From positions 1-64,000 of the forward strand of contig JADHVL010000001.1 in the NCBI GenBank assembly GCA_016784025.1: a stretch of 64,000 bases of DNA, written 5' to 3'. The notes under the pieces were generated by a model. That model was not told where the DNA came from and did no database searches. It saw only the letters and a list, made by a program, of their open reading frames with translations. Position numbers and translations under genes: made by a program. Below, piece by piece: positions 16,969 to 26,988 of the stretch. The DNA is from Fidelibacterota bacterium (GTDB lineage: Bacteria; Fidelibacterota; UBA8477; JABMPR01). Each line of letters opens with the position of its first letter. Position 1 is the stretch's first letter.

Positions 16969-18831
16969 CTAGTAAAAGTTGAACATTGACACGACTTGAA
17001 CAACATCAAGAATGTTGGTGGCCAAATCCTGATTGATATCCCCTGAAAGAATGGTCGTTTCCGGAAAGAACTCTGGATATATGATATATTCCACCAACAG
17101 GAGCAAGTCACTCACATCCAGAACCCCATTCCCGTCCAGGTCAAAATAGAGCTCATGGGCATTGTGGATTACTTCAAGATTATCAAACACCAGGGGGCTG
17201 GCAGATTGGGTACTGTCCAGAGCAGTGGAAGCAATGGTTAAATAGGCATGGGTCGGTGTGGTCCAATCTGATTGTACGATGAGGTGTTGTCGATCAGGAT
17301 CACTGTACCAGGCACTGTCTCCATCAAATCTTATCCTGATCGTGCGTTCGTCATCGCATAGTGCGACATAATCGGTGAGCAAATTCTCACTTTGGATGTG
17401 TCGGGCAAAAGTCACATTGATTTCATCCTGCCAGAGGATCATCTTGATCCCAATCCTGCTGGTATCAATCAATGGATTCTCCACAGCGTTTGTCATATCA
17501 CCAGGATCATCACCTGGCCAATCACCAAAATTACCCTCAAAAATGGACATGCTATGCAGGCTCGGATCTGAATGATTCGGATTTATCAAATACACCGAGA
17601 CAGACTGCTGCGTATTAGAATGGTTCAAGCTGACCAGGAAACCTGATCGGTTATCAGCGCCGAAAGATGTTTGAGGTAAATCATCTTCGGGACCAAAATC
17701 CTGATTCCAGACACCCAATTCACATGATGAATTCAAATTCCCCTCAAGTGTTCGCTCCACAATCATATCCATCTCAATGGAAGCACCGGATGGATTCATA
17801 AAATAAAATTCATCGGTGAGCTGTAGGGCAGCTGTGTGGAAAGCAGTGGGGGACAGGACCAGCTGACCATTAGCTTCCATAACAATTGAATCTACCGTGC
17901 TCAGATTTATAAATCCGTTGCCTGGTCCCGGATTATAATTGAAACTTCCATCGCCAAACTCGTCAAATGTATGTTGATCCAGGGGGTGGTCTAAAAAGTT
18001 GATGGCATCCCTGAAAGAATGTTCATTCCAGGAATTTGAATGTCTTCCGGGTTGATCAATAATGCGACTGAGGAACCCATATCTCTCGAATCCAAAATGA
18101 TAAACATTAAAATTATCACCTTCCCTGAAATCATTGAAAGACGTTATAATTGCAAACCGTCTACCCAGAGCCTTGGGACGATCCCTGAACTCAGCATCAT
18201 TGACCCCCTGGCCCAAAAAATAGGATGTCTCATAGTGACTGTTGGGGTCCCGTGTTTCATAGACCTGGGGTAAATGTTCCGGAAAAGCGGATCCAACCCG
18301 GCCGGCAACCCCCTTATACAATTCAGGGTGACCAAACTGTAAGGCTGTAGCAGATCGCATTCCACCACTTGACCCACTGAGATAAATTCGATTTGTATCT
18401 ATGTTGAATAGTTCCAGACCCTTGTAAGTCGCCAATAACGAACGACCCAGACGGTTGGATACCCATTCACCGTTTCCAACATCCTGCCCACCGATCCAGA
18501 TCAGCTTGTAGTCCTCAAGCACCGGTCTCCAGACAGTCTTGGGTTTACCGCCGGAGTTTGAATTAATCCAGATAATTAACCCGAAAGGTTCACTCTCGTC
18601 ATATCCCTGGGGAATGTGTATATCATATAATTCAGTGCTTAAATCGATATCGTAATTTATCCAATTGGTGTAAAGCTCATTTACGATCTCAGGATGATTT
18701 AGTGCGCCCAGGGTCACATTGTTAAACGTTCCAGCGCTAGAGTATTGAAAGTGCTGACCCGTAATGGGTCGAACCAATATTGCCATCATGAAGAAGACCA
18801 GGATTGATTTGCGAGTTACAGATAACATCAT
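16969..18831 (-). CDS. Secreted alpha/beta-hydrolase with C-terminal dockerin-like domain
   Basis: The ATG at 18831 has AAGGGA at a good distance and is followed by a signal peptide (SVTRKSILVFFMMAILVRPITG). Residues about 70-280 form an alpha/beta-hydrolase of the PHB-depolymerase/feruloyl-esterase type, with nucleophile elbow GSSGGMRSA and a late His (GRHSNSWNEHSF). A beta-sandwich follows. The end carries two dockerin-like calcium repeats (DLDGNGVLDVSDLLLLVEYI and GDINQDLATNILDVVQVVSM). It probably removes ester groups from the target glycan. It lies between the LVIVD genes and the fucosidase, 54 bases from the latter. Confidence 0.75.
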   Translation of the reverse strand: MMLSVTRKSILVFFMMAILVRPITGQHFQYSSAGTFNNVTLGALNHPEIVNELYTNWINYDIDLSTELYDIHIPQGYDESEPFGLIIWINSNSGGKPKTVWRPVLEDYKLIWIGGQDVGNGEWVSNRLGRSLLATYKGLELFNIDTNRIYLSGSSGGMRSATALQFGHPELYKGVAGRVGSAFPEHLPQVYETRDPNSHYETSYFLGQGVNDAEFRDRPKALGRRFAIITSFNDFREGDNFNVYHFGFERYGFLSRIIDQPGRHSNSWNEHSFRDAINFLDHPLDQHTFDEFGDGSFNYNPGPGNGFINLSTVDSIVMEANGQLVLSPTAFHTAALQLTDEFYFMNPSGASIEMDMIVERTLEGNLNSSCELGVWNQDFGPEDDLPQTSFGADNRSGFLVSLNHSNTQQSVSVYLINPNHSDPSLHSMSIFEGNFGDWPGDDPGDMTNAVENPLIDTSRIGIKMILWQDEINVTFARHIQSENLLTDYVALCDDERTIRIRFDGDSAWYSDPDRQHLIVQSDWTTPTHAYLTIASTALDSTQSASPLVFDNLEVIHNAHELYFDLDGNGVLDVSDLLLLVEYIIYPEFFPETTILSGDINQDLATNILDVVQVVSMFNFY

Positions 18832-18911
18832 TCTAGCGCTTCCCTTGTTTATGCTCTGGAACTGATGAATCATACACTAGCCAATTTATTCAAAACTGTC
18901 TGCCTGCATTG

Positions 18912-21179
18912 CTATTTCAGCAGCAGCATTTTGCGCGTCTCTGTGTATTCACCAGCGCTCAATGTGTAGAAATACATTCCCGATCCCACCGAGACACCTC
19001 TGGTGTCTTTGCCATTCCAGGTGATTGAATAGGAACCCGCTGCCTTTGCGGGAGTGGACAGCCCCCTGATTTCCCGACCCAGTATGTCATGTATGCTAAG
19101 CTCAATTTCTGATGGATAAGGAATCTGGAAGCGTATGGTGGTTGCCGGGTTAAAAGGATTTGGAAAATTCTGCTCCAGATTGAAGCTCTCAGGTGTTGTG
19201 GCATGCGGGTCACGGTCAATCGCAACAGTACTGAAATCGTGCCTGACGATGAGCAAACCACCATCATAATCTGCAATGTAAACCAGACTGTCCCGGATTT
19301 CTATGTCCGCGCACCAGTCAATGGTACGGTAGTTCCCCACACGGGTGGGCGTCGCAGGGTCGGCAATATCAACCACTTTCATCCCGCCACCTTCTTTGGC
19401 CACAAATGCGAATTGACCGTTCTCAGAGATCCTGAAGTTCCAACCCCCGGGTCCCCAGATGCCCAATTGTGTAATGGCTGTGGGATCACTTATATCAAGT
19501 ATAAACATGCCCTCATTGTCTAGCAGATAGGCAGTGCTGTCTCGAACGATTAATGAATTACCCCAGGCCCATTCCACAGAGCCCGTCCATGATCCAACAA
19601 ATTGAGGATTGGTTGGATCTGCAACATTCAATACTTCCATGTATTGGAGGTCTGGATCGGGATATTGACCATCATTGGACCTGAAAAGTATGTATGCCAG
19701 ACTATCAACGACTTGAACATCATTGATTGCTTCAGCATCAGGGTCGTAATTGGCCAACTCAACAATTTGCTCTGGATCGGAAACATCAAGAATGAATAAA
19801 CCGCGCTGTTTATAGGCGAGGTAACAGATATCTCCTTTTACGTCTACGCCATGGGTCCAGACCGTAGCACCGTAGGATCCACGTATAAATTCATCGGCAA
19901 GAAAGGCATTCTCCGGATCAGAAATATCAACAATATGCAACCCATAGGTCCCTGAGACGTAAGCATAATCACCAAAAATTTCAACCTTAAGCCCGATTCC
20001 ATCAAAACCCACATTTCTAACGATATAAGGAACGGTAGGATCAGCAACATTCACAATGGTGAGATCGTTCCCAAAATCGGCGATATATACATAATCATCC
20101 TTGTAGGCCACGCCAAAAGCACCCCCGCCGGAATTGGGCGAACCTGACGCCAGATAGCTTGTCTCCTGGGGCGGGGAGACATCCAGAATATGGAGACCAC
20201 TGAGACCGATGCATAAAAAGGCGATCCCATCAGCCAAAACTATATCTGAGCCATATGAATATTCCTCAGGGGGCTCATAGCTTCCAACCGGCATATCCGG
20301 CATGGCACTGGGATCGGAAATGTCGATGATGGTCAGCCCTTCCGCATCGCTGGCCACATAGGCATAATCAGAGTCAACCACCACTTCGGTATACCAGCCA
20401 TCCCAATAGGATGTGTCCAGAACGGTGGGGGACATGTGGTGGGTGATATCCAGACTCACCAGACCCTGGCCACCGGCTGCGACAAACGCCGTATTACCGC
20501 TGATGGTGAGACCCTCTGGTATTTCATTAATATTAACACTGCCCAGAAACACCGGAGCAGCTGGAAAGGTGATATCAATCGTCTGAACAAGAAAACTGTC
20601 CCAGTTTTCACCGACGCCACCCAGCAGCATCAGATTTTGGGATATGGCCATACTGTGATATGAATAAAAATCTGGAGATGCATAGGTGCCGAGAATCTGA
20701 CAACTATTGGGCTGACTGATATCAATCACAGTTAAACCCTGGTCTTCCCTTAGAATGAAGACTGTATCATTTCTGGCAATCAGCTGGGCAGAATAGGTTT
20801 CCCAGATTGGATCAAAAAAAACCGCTCCCAGGTTAATGGAATCGAGAAATGTTACTTCCTCAGGGTCCTCGACATTGAACAGGTTGAAATAGCCATGGGC
20901 ATCCAGTACTGCCAGGTGCTCGCCTACTACATCAAGGTCCAGCACAGTTGTGTTGAGGAGAAAAGTTCCCAGCACATCTGGAACGGCAGAATTCGACACA
21001 TTGGAAATGGTAACTTTGTTGCCACTGTCAAAATACAGCAGGTCATTCTCCAGGGTGCAGACTCTGGAACTGCCATTTACCAATTGTGACAGCAATTCGA
21101 ATTGCTGTGCAAACGATGAAACACAGAAATAAAGGCTACTTATAATAGCGATGAAAAGCTTTAAATGATTGCGCTTCAA
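18912..21179 (-). CDS. LVIVD-repeat surface protein with T9SS sorting domain (copy 2)
   Basis: The gene starts with TTG at 21179, preceded by GGGGA; the product begins MKRNHLKLFIAIISSLYFCVSSFAQQ, a clear signal peptide. The 755-residue protein contains about a dozen LVIVD-type beta-propeller repeats (patterns 'xxYVADxxxGLxIIDISDP' and 'ANSAFVAKEGGGMKVVDIAD'-like). A T9SS domain (NFPNPFNPATTIRFQIPYPS to KMLLLK) ends it. The paralogue at 21251-23506 is very similar throughout. Such proteins are probably displayed on the outer surface and may bind the polysaccharide; no catalytic motif is seen. Confidence 0.85.
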   Translation of the reverse strand: MKRNHLKLFIAIISSLYFCVSSFAQQFELLSQLVNGSSRVCTLENDLLYFDSGNKVTISNVSNSAVPDVLGTFLLNTTVLDLDVVGEHLAVLDAHGYFNLFNVEDPEEVTFLDSINLGAVFFDPIWETYSAQLIARNDTVFILREDQGLTVIDISQPNSCQILGTYASPDFYSYHSMAISQNLMLLGGVGENWDSFLVQTIDITFPAAPVFLGSVNINEIPEGLTISGNTAFVAAGGQGLVSLDITHHMSPTVLDTSYWDGWYTEVVVDSDYAYVASDAEGLTIIDISDPSAMPDMPVGSYEPPEEYSYGSDIVLADGIAFLCIGLSGLHILDVSPPQETSYLASGSPNSGGGAFGVAYKDDYVYIADFGNDLTIVNVADPTVPYIVRNVGFDGIGLKVEIFGDYAYVSGTYGLHIVDISDPENAFLADEFIRGSYGATVWTHGVDVKGDICYLAYKQRGLFILDVSDPEQIVELANYDPDAEAINDVQVVDSLAYILFRSNDGQYPDPDLQYMEVLNVADPTNPQFVGSWTGSVEWAWGNSLIVRDSTAYLLDNEGMFILDISDPTAITQLGIWGPGGWNFRISENGQFAFVAKEGGGMKVVDIADPATPTRVGNYRTIDWCADIEIRDSLVYIADYDGGLLIVRHDFSTVAIDRDPHATTPESFNLEQNFPNPFNPATTIRFQIPYPSEIELSIHDILGREIRGLSTPAKAAGSYSITWNGKDTRGVSVGSGMYFYTLSAGEYTETRKMLLLK

Positions 21180-21250
21180 GGTTGATTCCCCTTTTTATTC
21201 TCAAACTACGGGTGGATGACAATTGCCTTGTTGAATTCAATTCAATCGAA

Positions 21251-23506
21251 TCATCTCAGCAGCAGCATCTTCTGGCTCCGGGTGAACTCGCCACTGATGA
21301 TCTGACACACATATAAACCGGAGGCAACAGCTCTGCCTGACATATCCGTTCCATCCCAGCTTACCGAATAGAATCCTGCACTTGGATGGTAGACAGAATG
21401 GACCTTCATCAGCCGGCCCTGCATATCATATATATTCATCTCGACCTGTGCTGAGTAGGGGATGGAATAAGCGATTGATGTGCTTGGATTGAAAGGATTG
21501 GGAAAGTTCTGATCCAATCCGAAGGAAATGTGCATTTCAATTTCATCATCCGGGTTGATGGAAACGGGTGCAAATACGTGTTCAGCGATGAGCAAACCGC
21601 CATCAGCGTCAGCTATGTAAACCAGACTGTCCCTGGGGGCAACATCCGCGCAATAATCAATGGTGGAAAAACTAGCAGCCAGGGAAGGGTTGGTTGGGTT
21701 GGAAATATCGATGACCTTTAACCCGCCTCCTTCTTTTGCGATATAGGCATAAGCGCCATCTTCAGAGAGTCTGAAATTCCACCCACCTGGATTCCACACT
21801 CCTGCTGTAAGCGGATTGGTGGGATCTGAAATATCGATTACAAATAATCCGTGGTCCCCCAGGATGTAGGCATAGGTGTCTCTCACTGAGATGCTGTTTG
21901 ACCAGGCGTAATTGTTTGACCCTGTCCAGTTTCCAATTTCATGGATATTGTTCGGATCAGAGATATTCAACACTTGCATGTATTGCAGTGCTGCAGAAAA
22001 GCCACCACCATCATTCAGATTTAACAAGTAGGCAAGACTATCAACAACTACCACATCTCTAGCCCAGTCCAGGGCGTTGAAATGACCAAGCTCCACGGGA
22101 TTTTCAGGAGTGGTGACATCCACAACATACAGCCCCATGGCGTTATGTGCGACATACATTTTACCCTGCTTGACATCCACGCCATGCGGACTGGGACCGC
22201 CCGGTTCACTACGAATGAATTCGCCCACTACTGATGCTTCAAAAGGGTCTGAAATATTTACAATATGTATCCCGTAAGATCCAGTCACATAGGCATAATC
22301 CCCGAAGATGCGTACTTTCTTAGCGCTCCCTTCAAAACCCACAGTTCGAATGATGGCAGGGCTGGTGGGGTCGCTTGCATCAACGATGGTCAAATCATTG
22401 GACCAGTCAGCGATGTAGATAAAATCATCTTTGTAGTCCACTCCAAAAGCAGATCCACCGGAGTTTGGAGATCCGTCAGCCAAATAGACTGGAGCAGAAG
22501 GATTTGAAATATTCACTATTTTCAATCCTCCAAGTCCATAGGGTAGATAGGCGATGTTTTCCTCAATTGTAAGATCTTGCAAGAAGGAATATTCTTCGGA
22601 GGAGGTATAAATACCTACTGGTATATCTACCATATTGTCCGATTGGCTGATATCTATGACCAACATTCCAGCTGCATCAGCAGCAACATAGGCGTAATCA
22701 CCAGATACTTCAACCTGGGTGTACCAGCCATCCCAATAAGATGTATCCAAAACTGTGGGGGAGGTTGGGTTGCTGATATCCACACTGAGAAGTCCCAGTT
22801 GACCTGCGGCAATATATGCTTGATCACCCACCAGTGTCAGGCCTTCAGGGGTGTCATCCAGACTGAGATCAGCTATAAATTCCAGGTCGGTATAGTCCGA
22901 ATGGTGGAGAACTTTAACTACACCCATGAATTCCGCTGTTACCAGGCCAATCAAAACCAGACTATCCGAAGTGGTAAAACTGTAATACCCGATGGATGTG
23001 TCATCACTGTAACTGGCCACCAGCTCGCAATTCCCTTGATCACTGATATCAATCACCAGTAACCCACTGTCTTCTCGCAGAACATACACTTTTGGGCCAA
23101 CTATTGATACTTCTGCGGCAAAACTCTCGAGAATGGGATCAAATTCCACTGGACCCGTTGACAAACTGTCCAGCAGTTGAGGTAGTTCAGGATTTTCTAC
23201 AATATATAAGCTGAACAGGCCATTGGCATCCAGAATGGCCAGCCATTCAGATTCAGAATCCAGGTCAAGGATGGTTGCATCTAAGAGAAAACTCCCCAGA
23301 ACAGTTGGGCTTGAAGGATTTGAGATGTTCGTCATTACGATTTTGTTTCCACTATCAAAGTAGAGCACACCATTATTCACCGCACTGACGGTTGCACTGC
23401 CATTGACCAATTGTGATATGAGGGTGATGTCCTGAGCGAAAGTTAGATGCTGGAGCACCATGAATAAACAAAGTACTGAAACCCTTTTCGCCAGATATTG
23501 AAGCAT
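21251..23506 (-). CDS. LVIVD-repeat surface protein with T9SS sorting domain (copy 1)
   Basis: The best start is the ATG at 23506, with AGGAG seven bases upstream and the signal peptide MLQYLAKRVSVLCLFMVLQH. Upstream in-frame codons run into the operator and are unlikely to be translated. The 751-residue product has the same repeat architecture as its downstream paralogue ('GLLVIDISD', 'AYVAADAAGMLVIDIS', 'IYIADWSNDLTIVDASDP') and ends in a T9SS domain (NFPNPFNPSTSIAYSIPYSA to KMLLLR). It is the first gene of the minus-strand operon of four and lies just downstream of the 17-bp palindrome at 23541-23557. It may serve as a substrate-capturing surface protein. Confidence 0.85.
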   Translation of the reverse strand: MLQYLAKRVSVLCLFMVLQHLTFAQDITLISQLVNGSATVSAVNNGVLYFDSGNKIVMTNISNPSSPTVLGSFLLDATILDLDSESEWLAILDANGLFSLYIVENPELPQLLDSLSTGPVEFDPILESFAAEVSIVGPKVYVLREDSGLLVIDISDQGNCELVASYSDDTSIGYYSFTTSDSLVLIGLVTAEFMGVVKVLHHSDYTDLEFIADLSLDDTPEGLTLVGDQAYIAAGQLGLLSVDISNPTSPTVLDTSYWDGWYTQVEVSGDYAYVAADAAGMLVIDISQSDNMVDIPVGIYTSSEEYSFLQDLTIEENIAYLPYGLGGLKIVNISNPSAPVYLADGSPNSGGSAFGVDYKDDFIYIADWSNDLTIVDASDPTSPAIIRTVGFEGSAKKVRIFGDYAYVTGSYGIHIVNISDPFEASVVGEFIRSEPGGPSPHGVDVKQGKMYVAHNAMGLYVVDVTTPENPVELGHFNALDWARDVVVVDSLAYLLNLNDGGGFSAALQYMQVLNISDPNNIHEIGNWTGSNNYAWSNSISVRDTYAYILGDHGLFVIDISDPTNPLTAGVWNPGGWNFRLSEDGAYAYIAKEGGGLKVIDISNPTNPSLAASFSTIDYCADVAPRDSLVYIADADGGLLIAEHVFAPVSINPDDEIEMHISFGLDQNFPNPFNPSTSIAYSIPYSAQVEMNIYDMQGRLMKVHSVYHPSAGFYSVSWDGTDMSGRAVASGLYVCQIISGEFTRSQKMLLLR

Positions 23507-23540
23507 TTTTTTCTCCTGGATATTCTTGTTACACATAAAA

Positions 23541-23557
23541 AGTATACCTAATATAAC
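23541..23557. promoter_or_regulatory. Locus operator, site 1 (upstream of LVIVD/fucosidase operon)
   Basis: AGTATACC-T-AATATAAC, an imperfect 8-1-8 palindrome 35 bases upstream of the start at 23506. It belongs to the set of five sites with consensus AGTATAYY-N-RRTATAYY found upstream of separate transcription units of this locus. Confidence 0.6.
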
Positions 23558-23803
23558 AAATCATTGTTTATTCCCTATTTATTTGTTATAATGGTCATCA
23601 TAGGAAGCATAATGAGAAGTGATTCATTTTAATTGATATTTGTAAAATTATAAGATACTTACATTATATGGTTAGTCTGACTGGGAAGCAGGGCAATCGG
23701 GGTTTACAGCGTGAAACCGATCCTGGATCATGTAAAACCTTTGCCATGTCCAGCAAATGCTTTATTTGATATATGCCGAATACCAGGTGCTAAGGAGAAT
23801 TCA

Positions 23804-25417
23804 ATGCATTCACCCATAGATCGCCGAAAATTTCTGAAAAAAGCAAGTGTTGCGGCAGTCTCCATGGCCTTGCCACTGGCAAGTTATGGACAGACCGGTT
23901 TCCTGAAGAAATTATTTAAGCGCCCCCCCCAACGTCCCAACATTCTGTTCATCATGTCAGATGACCATGCCGCCAAGGCCATCAGCAGCTACGGAAGCAT
24001 GCTTGCTGAGTATGCGCAAACACCCAACATCGATCGATTGGGAAATGAGGGCTGTCGGTTGAACCAGTGCTACTGCACAAATTCAATCTGTACTCCCAGC
24101 CGGGCAGCTATTCTCACCGGACAGTACAGTCACATCAATGGCGTTAATACGCTTCAGGATGATTTTGATCGGGATCGCTCAAATGTAGCTAAACTTTTAC
24201 AGTCATCAGGCTATCAAACTGCCATGATAGGAAAATGGCACCTGCACACTGAACCCAGCGGTTTTGATTACTATAACGTCCTTCCAGGACAGGGTCTCTA
24301 CCACAATCCTCTACTAAAAGAGAAAGGCAAGCCCTGGAAAAAACGCAATGCCGGTGGAGAGGTCTATGAAGGCTATGTGACCGATGTGATTACAGACCAG
24401 GCGCTCAAATGGTTGGAGAACCGCAATACGGATCAGCCCTTTTTCATGATGTGTCACCATAAGGCTCCCCATGGGCGCTGGGAATATGCCAGACGACATG
24501 AACATCTTTTTGATGGTGTCACCATCCCTGAACCATCCAGCTTATTCGAAGATAAAAGTCATCGCTCCAAAGCGACTCAAAGTTATGGATCCACACTCTC
24601 GAGTAAAAATCCAATCCGAAATCGTGTGGCTCGAATGACGGATCCAAACAAAGTTTGGCCGACCGGTATGTTGGAGACTGAAGGATTGACTCAGGATGAA
24701 ATCACAAGTGCCGCCTACCAGAAATATCTGAAAGACTATTTGAGATGCTGTATCGCCGTAGATGAAAATGTAGGCCGCATGCTGGACTATCTTGATGATA
24801 ACAATCTCAGCCAGAACACCATTGTGATCTACACCTCTGACCAGGGTATGATGCTGGGCGAACATGATCTGATTGATAAGCGTTGGATGTTTGAAGAATC
24901 CCTTCAAATGCCCTTTCTGGTTCGCTATCCAGAGGAAATTGAATCTGGCAGCACAAATGAAGATATGTCTCTGAATATTGATTTTGCACCCACATTTCTG
25001 GATTATGCAGGTCTGCCCACGCCCACTGAAATGCAGGGCAGGAGCTTTAGAACAAACCTGCAGGGCAAAACACCTCAGGACTGGCGTCAGTCTATGTACT
25101 ACCGCTACTGGATGCATCGTGCCCATCATGATATTCCTGGTCATTATGGTATTCGGACAAAACAACATAAGCTCATTTTCTATCATGGATTACCTCTGGA
25201 TGCAAAGGGAGCAAAGCAGGAAAAGTCTCCTGCAGGATGGGAATTATACGATATGATGAAGGATCCACAGGAACTTCAGAATGTTTATAATGACCCAGCA
25301 TACCAATCTGTGATTCCACAACTAAAAGATGAGCTGCTCAAACTCAAGCAGCAGTATGGCGATACAGATGAAAAGTATCCAGAACTTATGAAAGTAAGAT
25401 CCAATCATTGGGACTAA
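23804..25417 (+). CDS. Tat-exported S1 sulfatase (GlcNAc-6-sulfatase-like subgroup)
   Basis: The start at 23804 follows AGGAG at nine bases and gives a Tat signal (DRRKFLKKASVAAVSMALPL). The 537-residue enzyme has metal-ligand Asp53-Asp54, the formylglycine motif C96-T-P-S-R, KWHLHTE and YTSDQGMMLGEHDLIDKRW near residue 345. The sequence around 'YSHINGVNTL' and 'HHKAPHG' groups it with the 45471 and 54868 sulfatases of this window. S1 sulfatases hydrolyse sulfate esters through a hydrated formylglycine and Ca2+. Cys96 must be oxidised, probably by the radical SAM enzyme at 38142. A run of eight C at 23923-23930 lies just after the signal peptide. Confidence 0.92.
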   Translation: MHSPIDRRKFLKKASVAAVSMALPLASYGQTGFLKKLFKRPPQRPNILFIMSDDHAAKAISSYGSMLAEYAQTPNIDRLGNEGCRLNQCYCTNSICTPSRAAILTGQYSHINGVNTLQDDFDRDRSNVAKLLQSSGYQTAMIGKWHLHTEPSGFDYYNVLPGQGLYHNPLLKEKGKPWKKRNAGGEVYEGYVTDVITDQALKWLENRNTDQPFFMMCHHKAPHGRWEYARRHEHLFDGVTIPEPSSLFEDKSHRSKATQSYGSTLSSKNPIRNRVARMTDPNKVWPTGMLETEGLTQDEITSAAYQKYLKDYLRCCIAVDENVGRMLDYLDDNNLSQNTIVIYTSDQGMMLGEHDLIDKRWMFEESLQMPFLVRYPEEIESGSTNEDMSLNIDFAPTFLDYAGLPTPTEMQGRSFRTNLQGKTPQDWRQSMYYRYWMHRAHHDIPGHYGIRTKQHKLIFYHGLPLDAKGAKQEKSPAGWELYDMMKDPQELQNVYNDPAYQSVIPQLKDELLKLKQQYGDTDEKYPELMKVRSNHWD

Positions 25418-25469
25418 ATATACTCAGCAACTAAAATTTTAACCCGCTTGAAGCGAATGGGGATAGCAC

Positions 25470-26915
25470 GTGCAAAAAATGAAACAAAGTCGTAGAGAAT
25501 TTCTGAAACAGGCCGGCATGGGCCTCGTGGCTGCAAGCCTGCCCATTGGCTGCTACACTAAAAAATCTGATACAACTGAGAAACCCAATATCCTGTTTGT
25601 CATGGCCGATGATATGGGACCAGAATGGGTGAGTTGTTATGGCGCTGAAGAAATCATTACGCCAAATATTGATGCGCTGGCCGATGAAGGGATGCGATTT
25701 CTCAATGCCTATTCCATGCCCAAATGCACACCTACGCGTGCTTCCCTCTTAACCGGTCAATATCCCTGGCGAACCGGTTGGATTAACCATTGGGATGTCC
25801 CACGCTGGGGGGCAGGTTGTCATTTTGACTGGAATCATTATACCAGCTTTGGAAAAGTGATGCAATCTGCAGGCTATACCACGGCTGTAGCAGGTAAATG
25901 GCAGGTGAATGATTTTCGAGTCCAGCCCGATGCACTGGAGAAACATGGATTTAACGACTGGTGTATGTGGACGGGTTATGAAACAGGCAACAAACCAAGC
26001 GCTAATAGATATTGGGATCCCTATCTGTTTACTCGCGAGGGCAGCAGAACTTATCCTGGTCAGTTTGGTCCAGATGTATTCACAGATTTTCTCATCAATT
26101 TCATGTCCGAGAATCGGGACAAGCCCCTGATGATGTACTATCCCATGGTAGATCCCCATGGTCCTCTGGTAAATACTCCCAATTCACCGGATGCTGAAAG
26201 TAATAAAGAAAAATTCAAAGGCATGGCAGAACATGTAGACCATCAACTTGGTCGTTTGGTGAAATCCATTGATGATTTAGGGTTACGAAAGAAAACAGTG
26301 ATCATATTCACTACGGACAATGGAACCGCCCGCAATATGAAAACCACCATGAACGGTCGTAAGGTACGCGGTGGGAAAGGTGAGCTCGGTGAGAACGGTA
26401 TGCATGTTCCATTTATAGCGAGTTGCCCAACCCGAATTCCTGAAGGCGTGGTTACAGATGCCCTGACTGACTTTACTGATATGCTACCCACCTTCGCTGA
26501 ATTTGGGGGTGCCAGTCTCCCAGAGGGCGAAACCATTGATGGGCACTCTATCGCCCGGCTATTGACGGGTAAAGCTGAAGATTCGGATCGTGAATGGATC
26601 ATGGCCATGGGGGGTGGTGTTGCAAAGCTCACCGAGCAGGGGGTTATTCCTCAGAAGGCCTACGCTGACCGTGTAATTCGTGATAAGGTTTACAAAATGT
26701 GGGTGTCTGAAGGAAGCGGGGTCAAATTATTCAATTTGACTGAGGATCCTGGAGAGGCCAACAATCTAATCCATAGTGACCTGCCTGAAATCAGGGCGGC
26801 CCGGAAGAAGTTTGAAACTGCCATTGCAGGTTTTCCAGCCCGGGATGCCCATCCCAAATATGATCCAACCCCGGCACAGACCTGGGATTTACAGGTCGGT
26901 GACAAGTATAAATAA
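25470..26915 (+). CDS. Tat-exported lipoprotein S1 sulfatase
   Basis: The 481-residue protein has a twin-arginine signal (QSRREFLKQAGMGLVAAS) that ends in a lipobox LPIGC (Cys28), so it is probably a Tat-exported lipoprotein. Metal-ligand Asp47-Asp48, the motif C86-T-P-T-R and 'AGKWQVNDF' follow. The region 'NAYSMPKCTPTRASLLTGQY' is closely shared with the 41676 sulfatase, its paralogue. The start is GTG at 25470 (GGGGAT eight bases before); ATG at 25479 is possible. It follows the first sulfatase by 52 bases and precedes the GDP-mannose pyrophosphorylase gene by 73, suggesting one transcript. Confidence 0.9.
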   Translation: MQKMKQSRREFLKQAGMGLVAASLPIGCYTKKSDTTEKPNILFVMADDMGPEWVSCYGAEEIITPNIDALADEGMRFLNAYSMPKCTPTRASLLTGQYPWRTGWINHWDVPRWGAGCHFDWNHYTSFGKVMQSAGYTTAVAGKWQVNDFRVQPDALEKHGFNDWCMWTGYETGNKPSANRYWDPYLFTREGSRTYPGQFGPDVFTDFLINFMSENRDKPLMMYYPMVDPHGPLVNTPNSPDAESNKEKFKGMAEHVDHQLGRLVKSIDDLGLRKKTVIIFTTDNGTARNMKTTMNGRKVRGGKGELGENGMHVPFIASCPTRIPEGVVTDALTDFTDMLPTFAEFGGASLPEGETIDGHSIARLLTGKAEDSDREWIMAMGGGVAKLTEQGVIPQKAYADRVIRDKVYKMWVSEGSGVKLFNLTEDPGEANNLIHSDLPEIRAARKKFETAIAGFPARDAHPKYDPTPAQTWDLQVGDKYK

Positions 26916-26988
26916 AGCCTCAATGCTGTTCTATCCATTTCAATTGTCAGCCAGGCTAGATCAGACTAAAAGTTCGGAGTATTGATAA

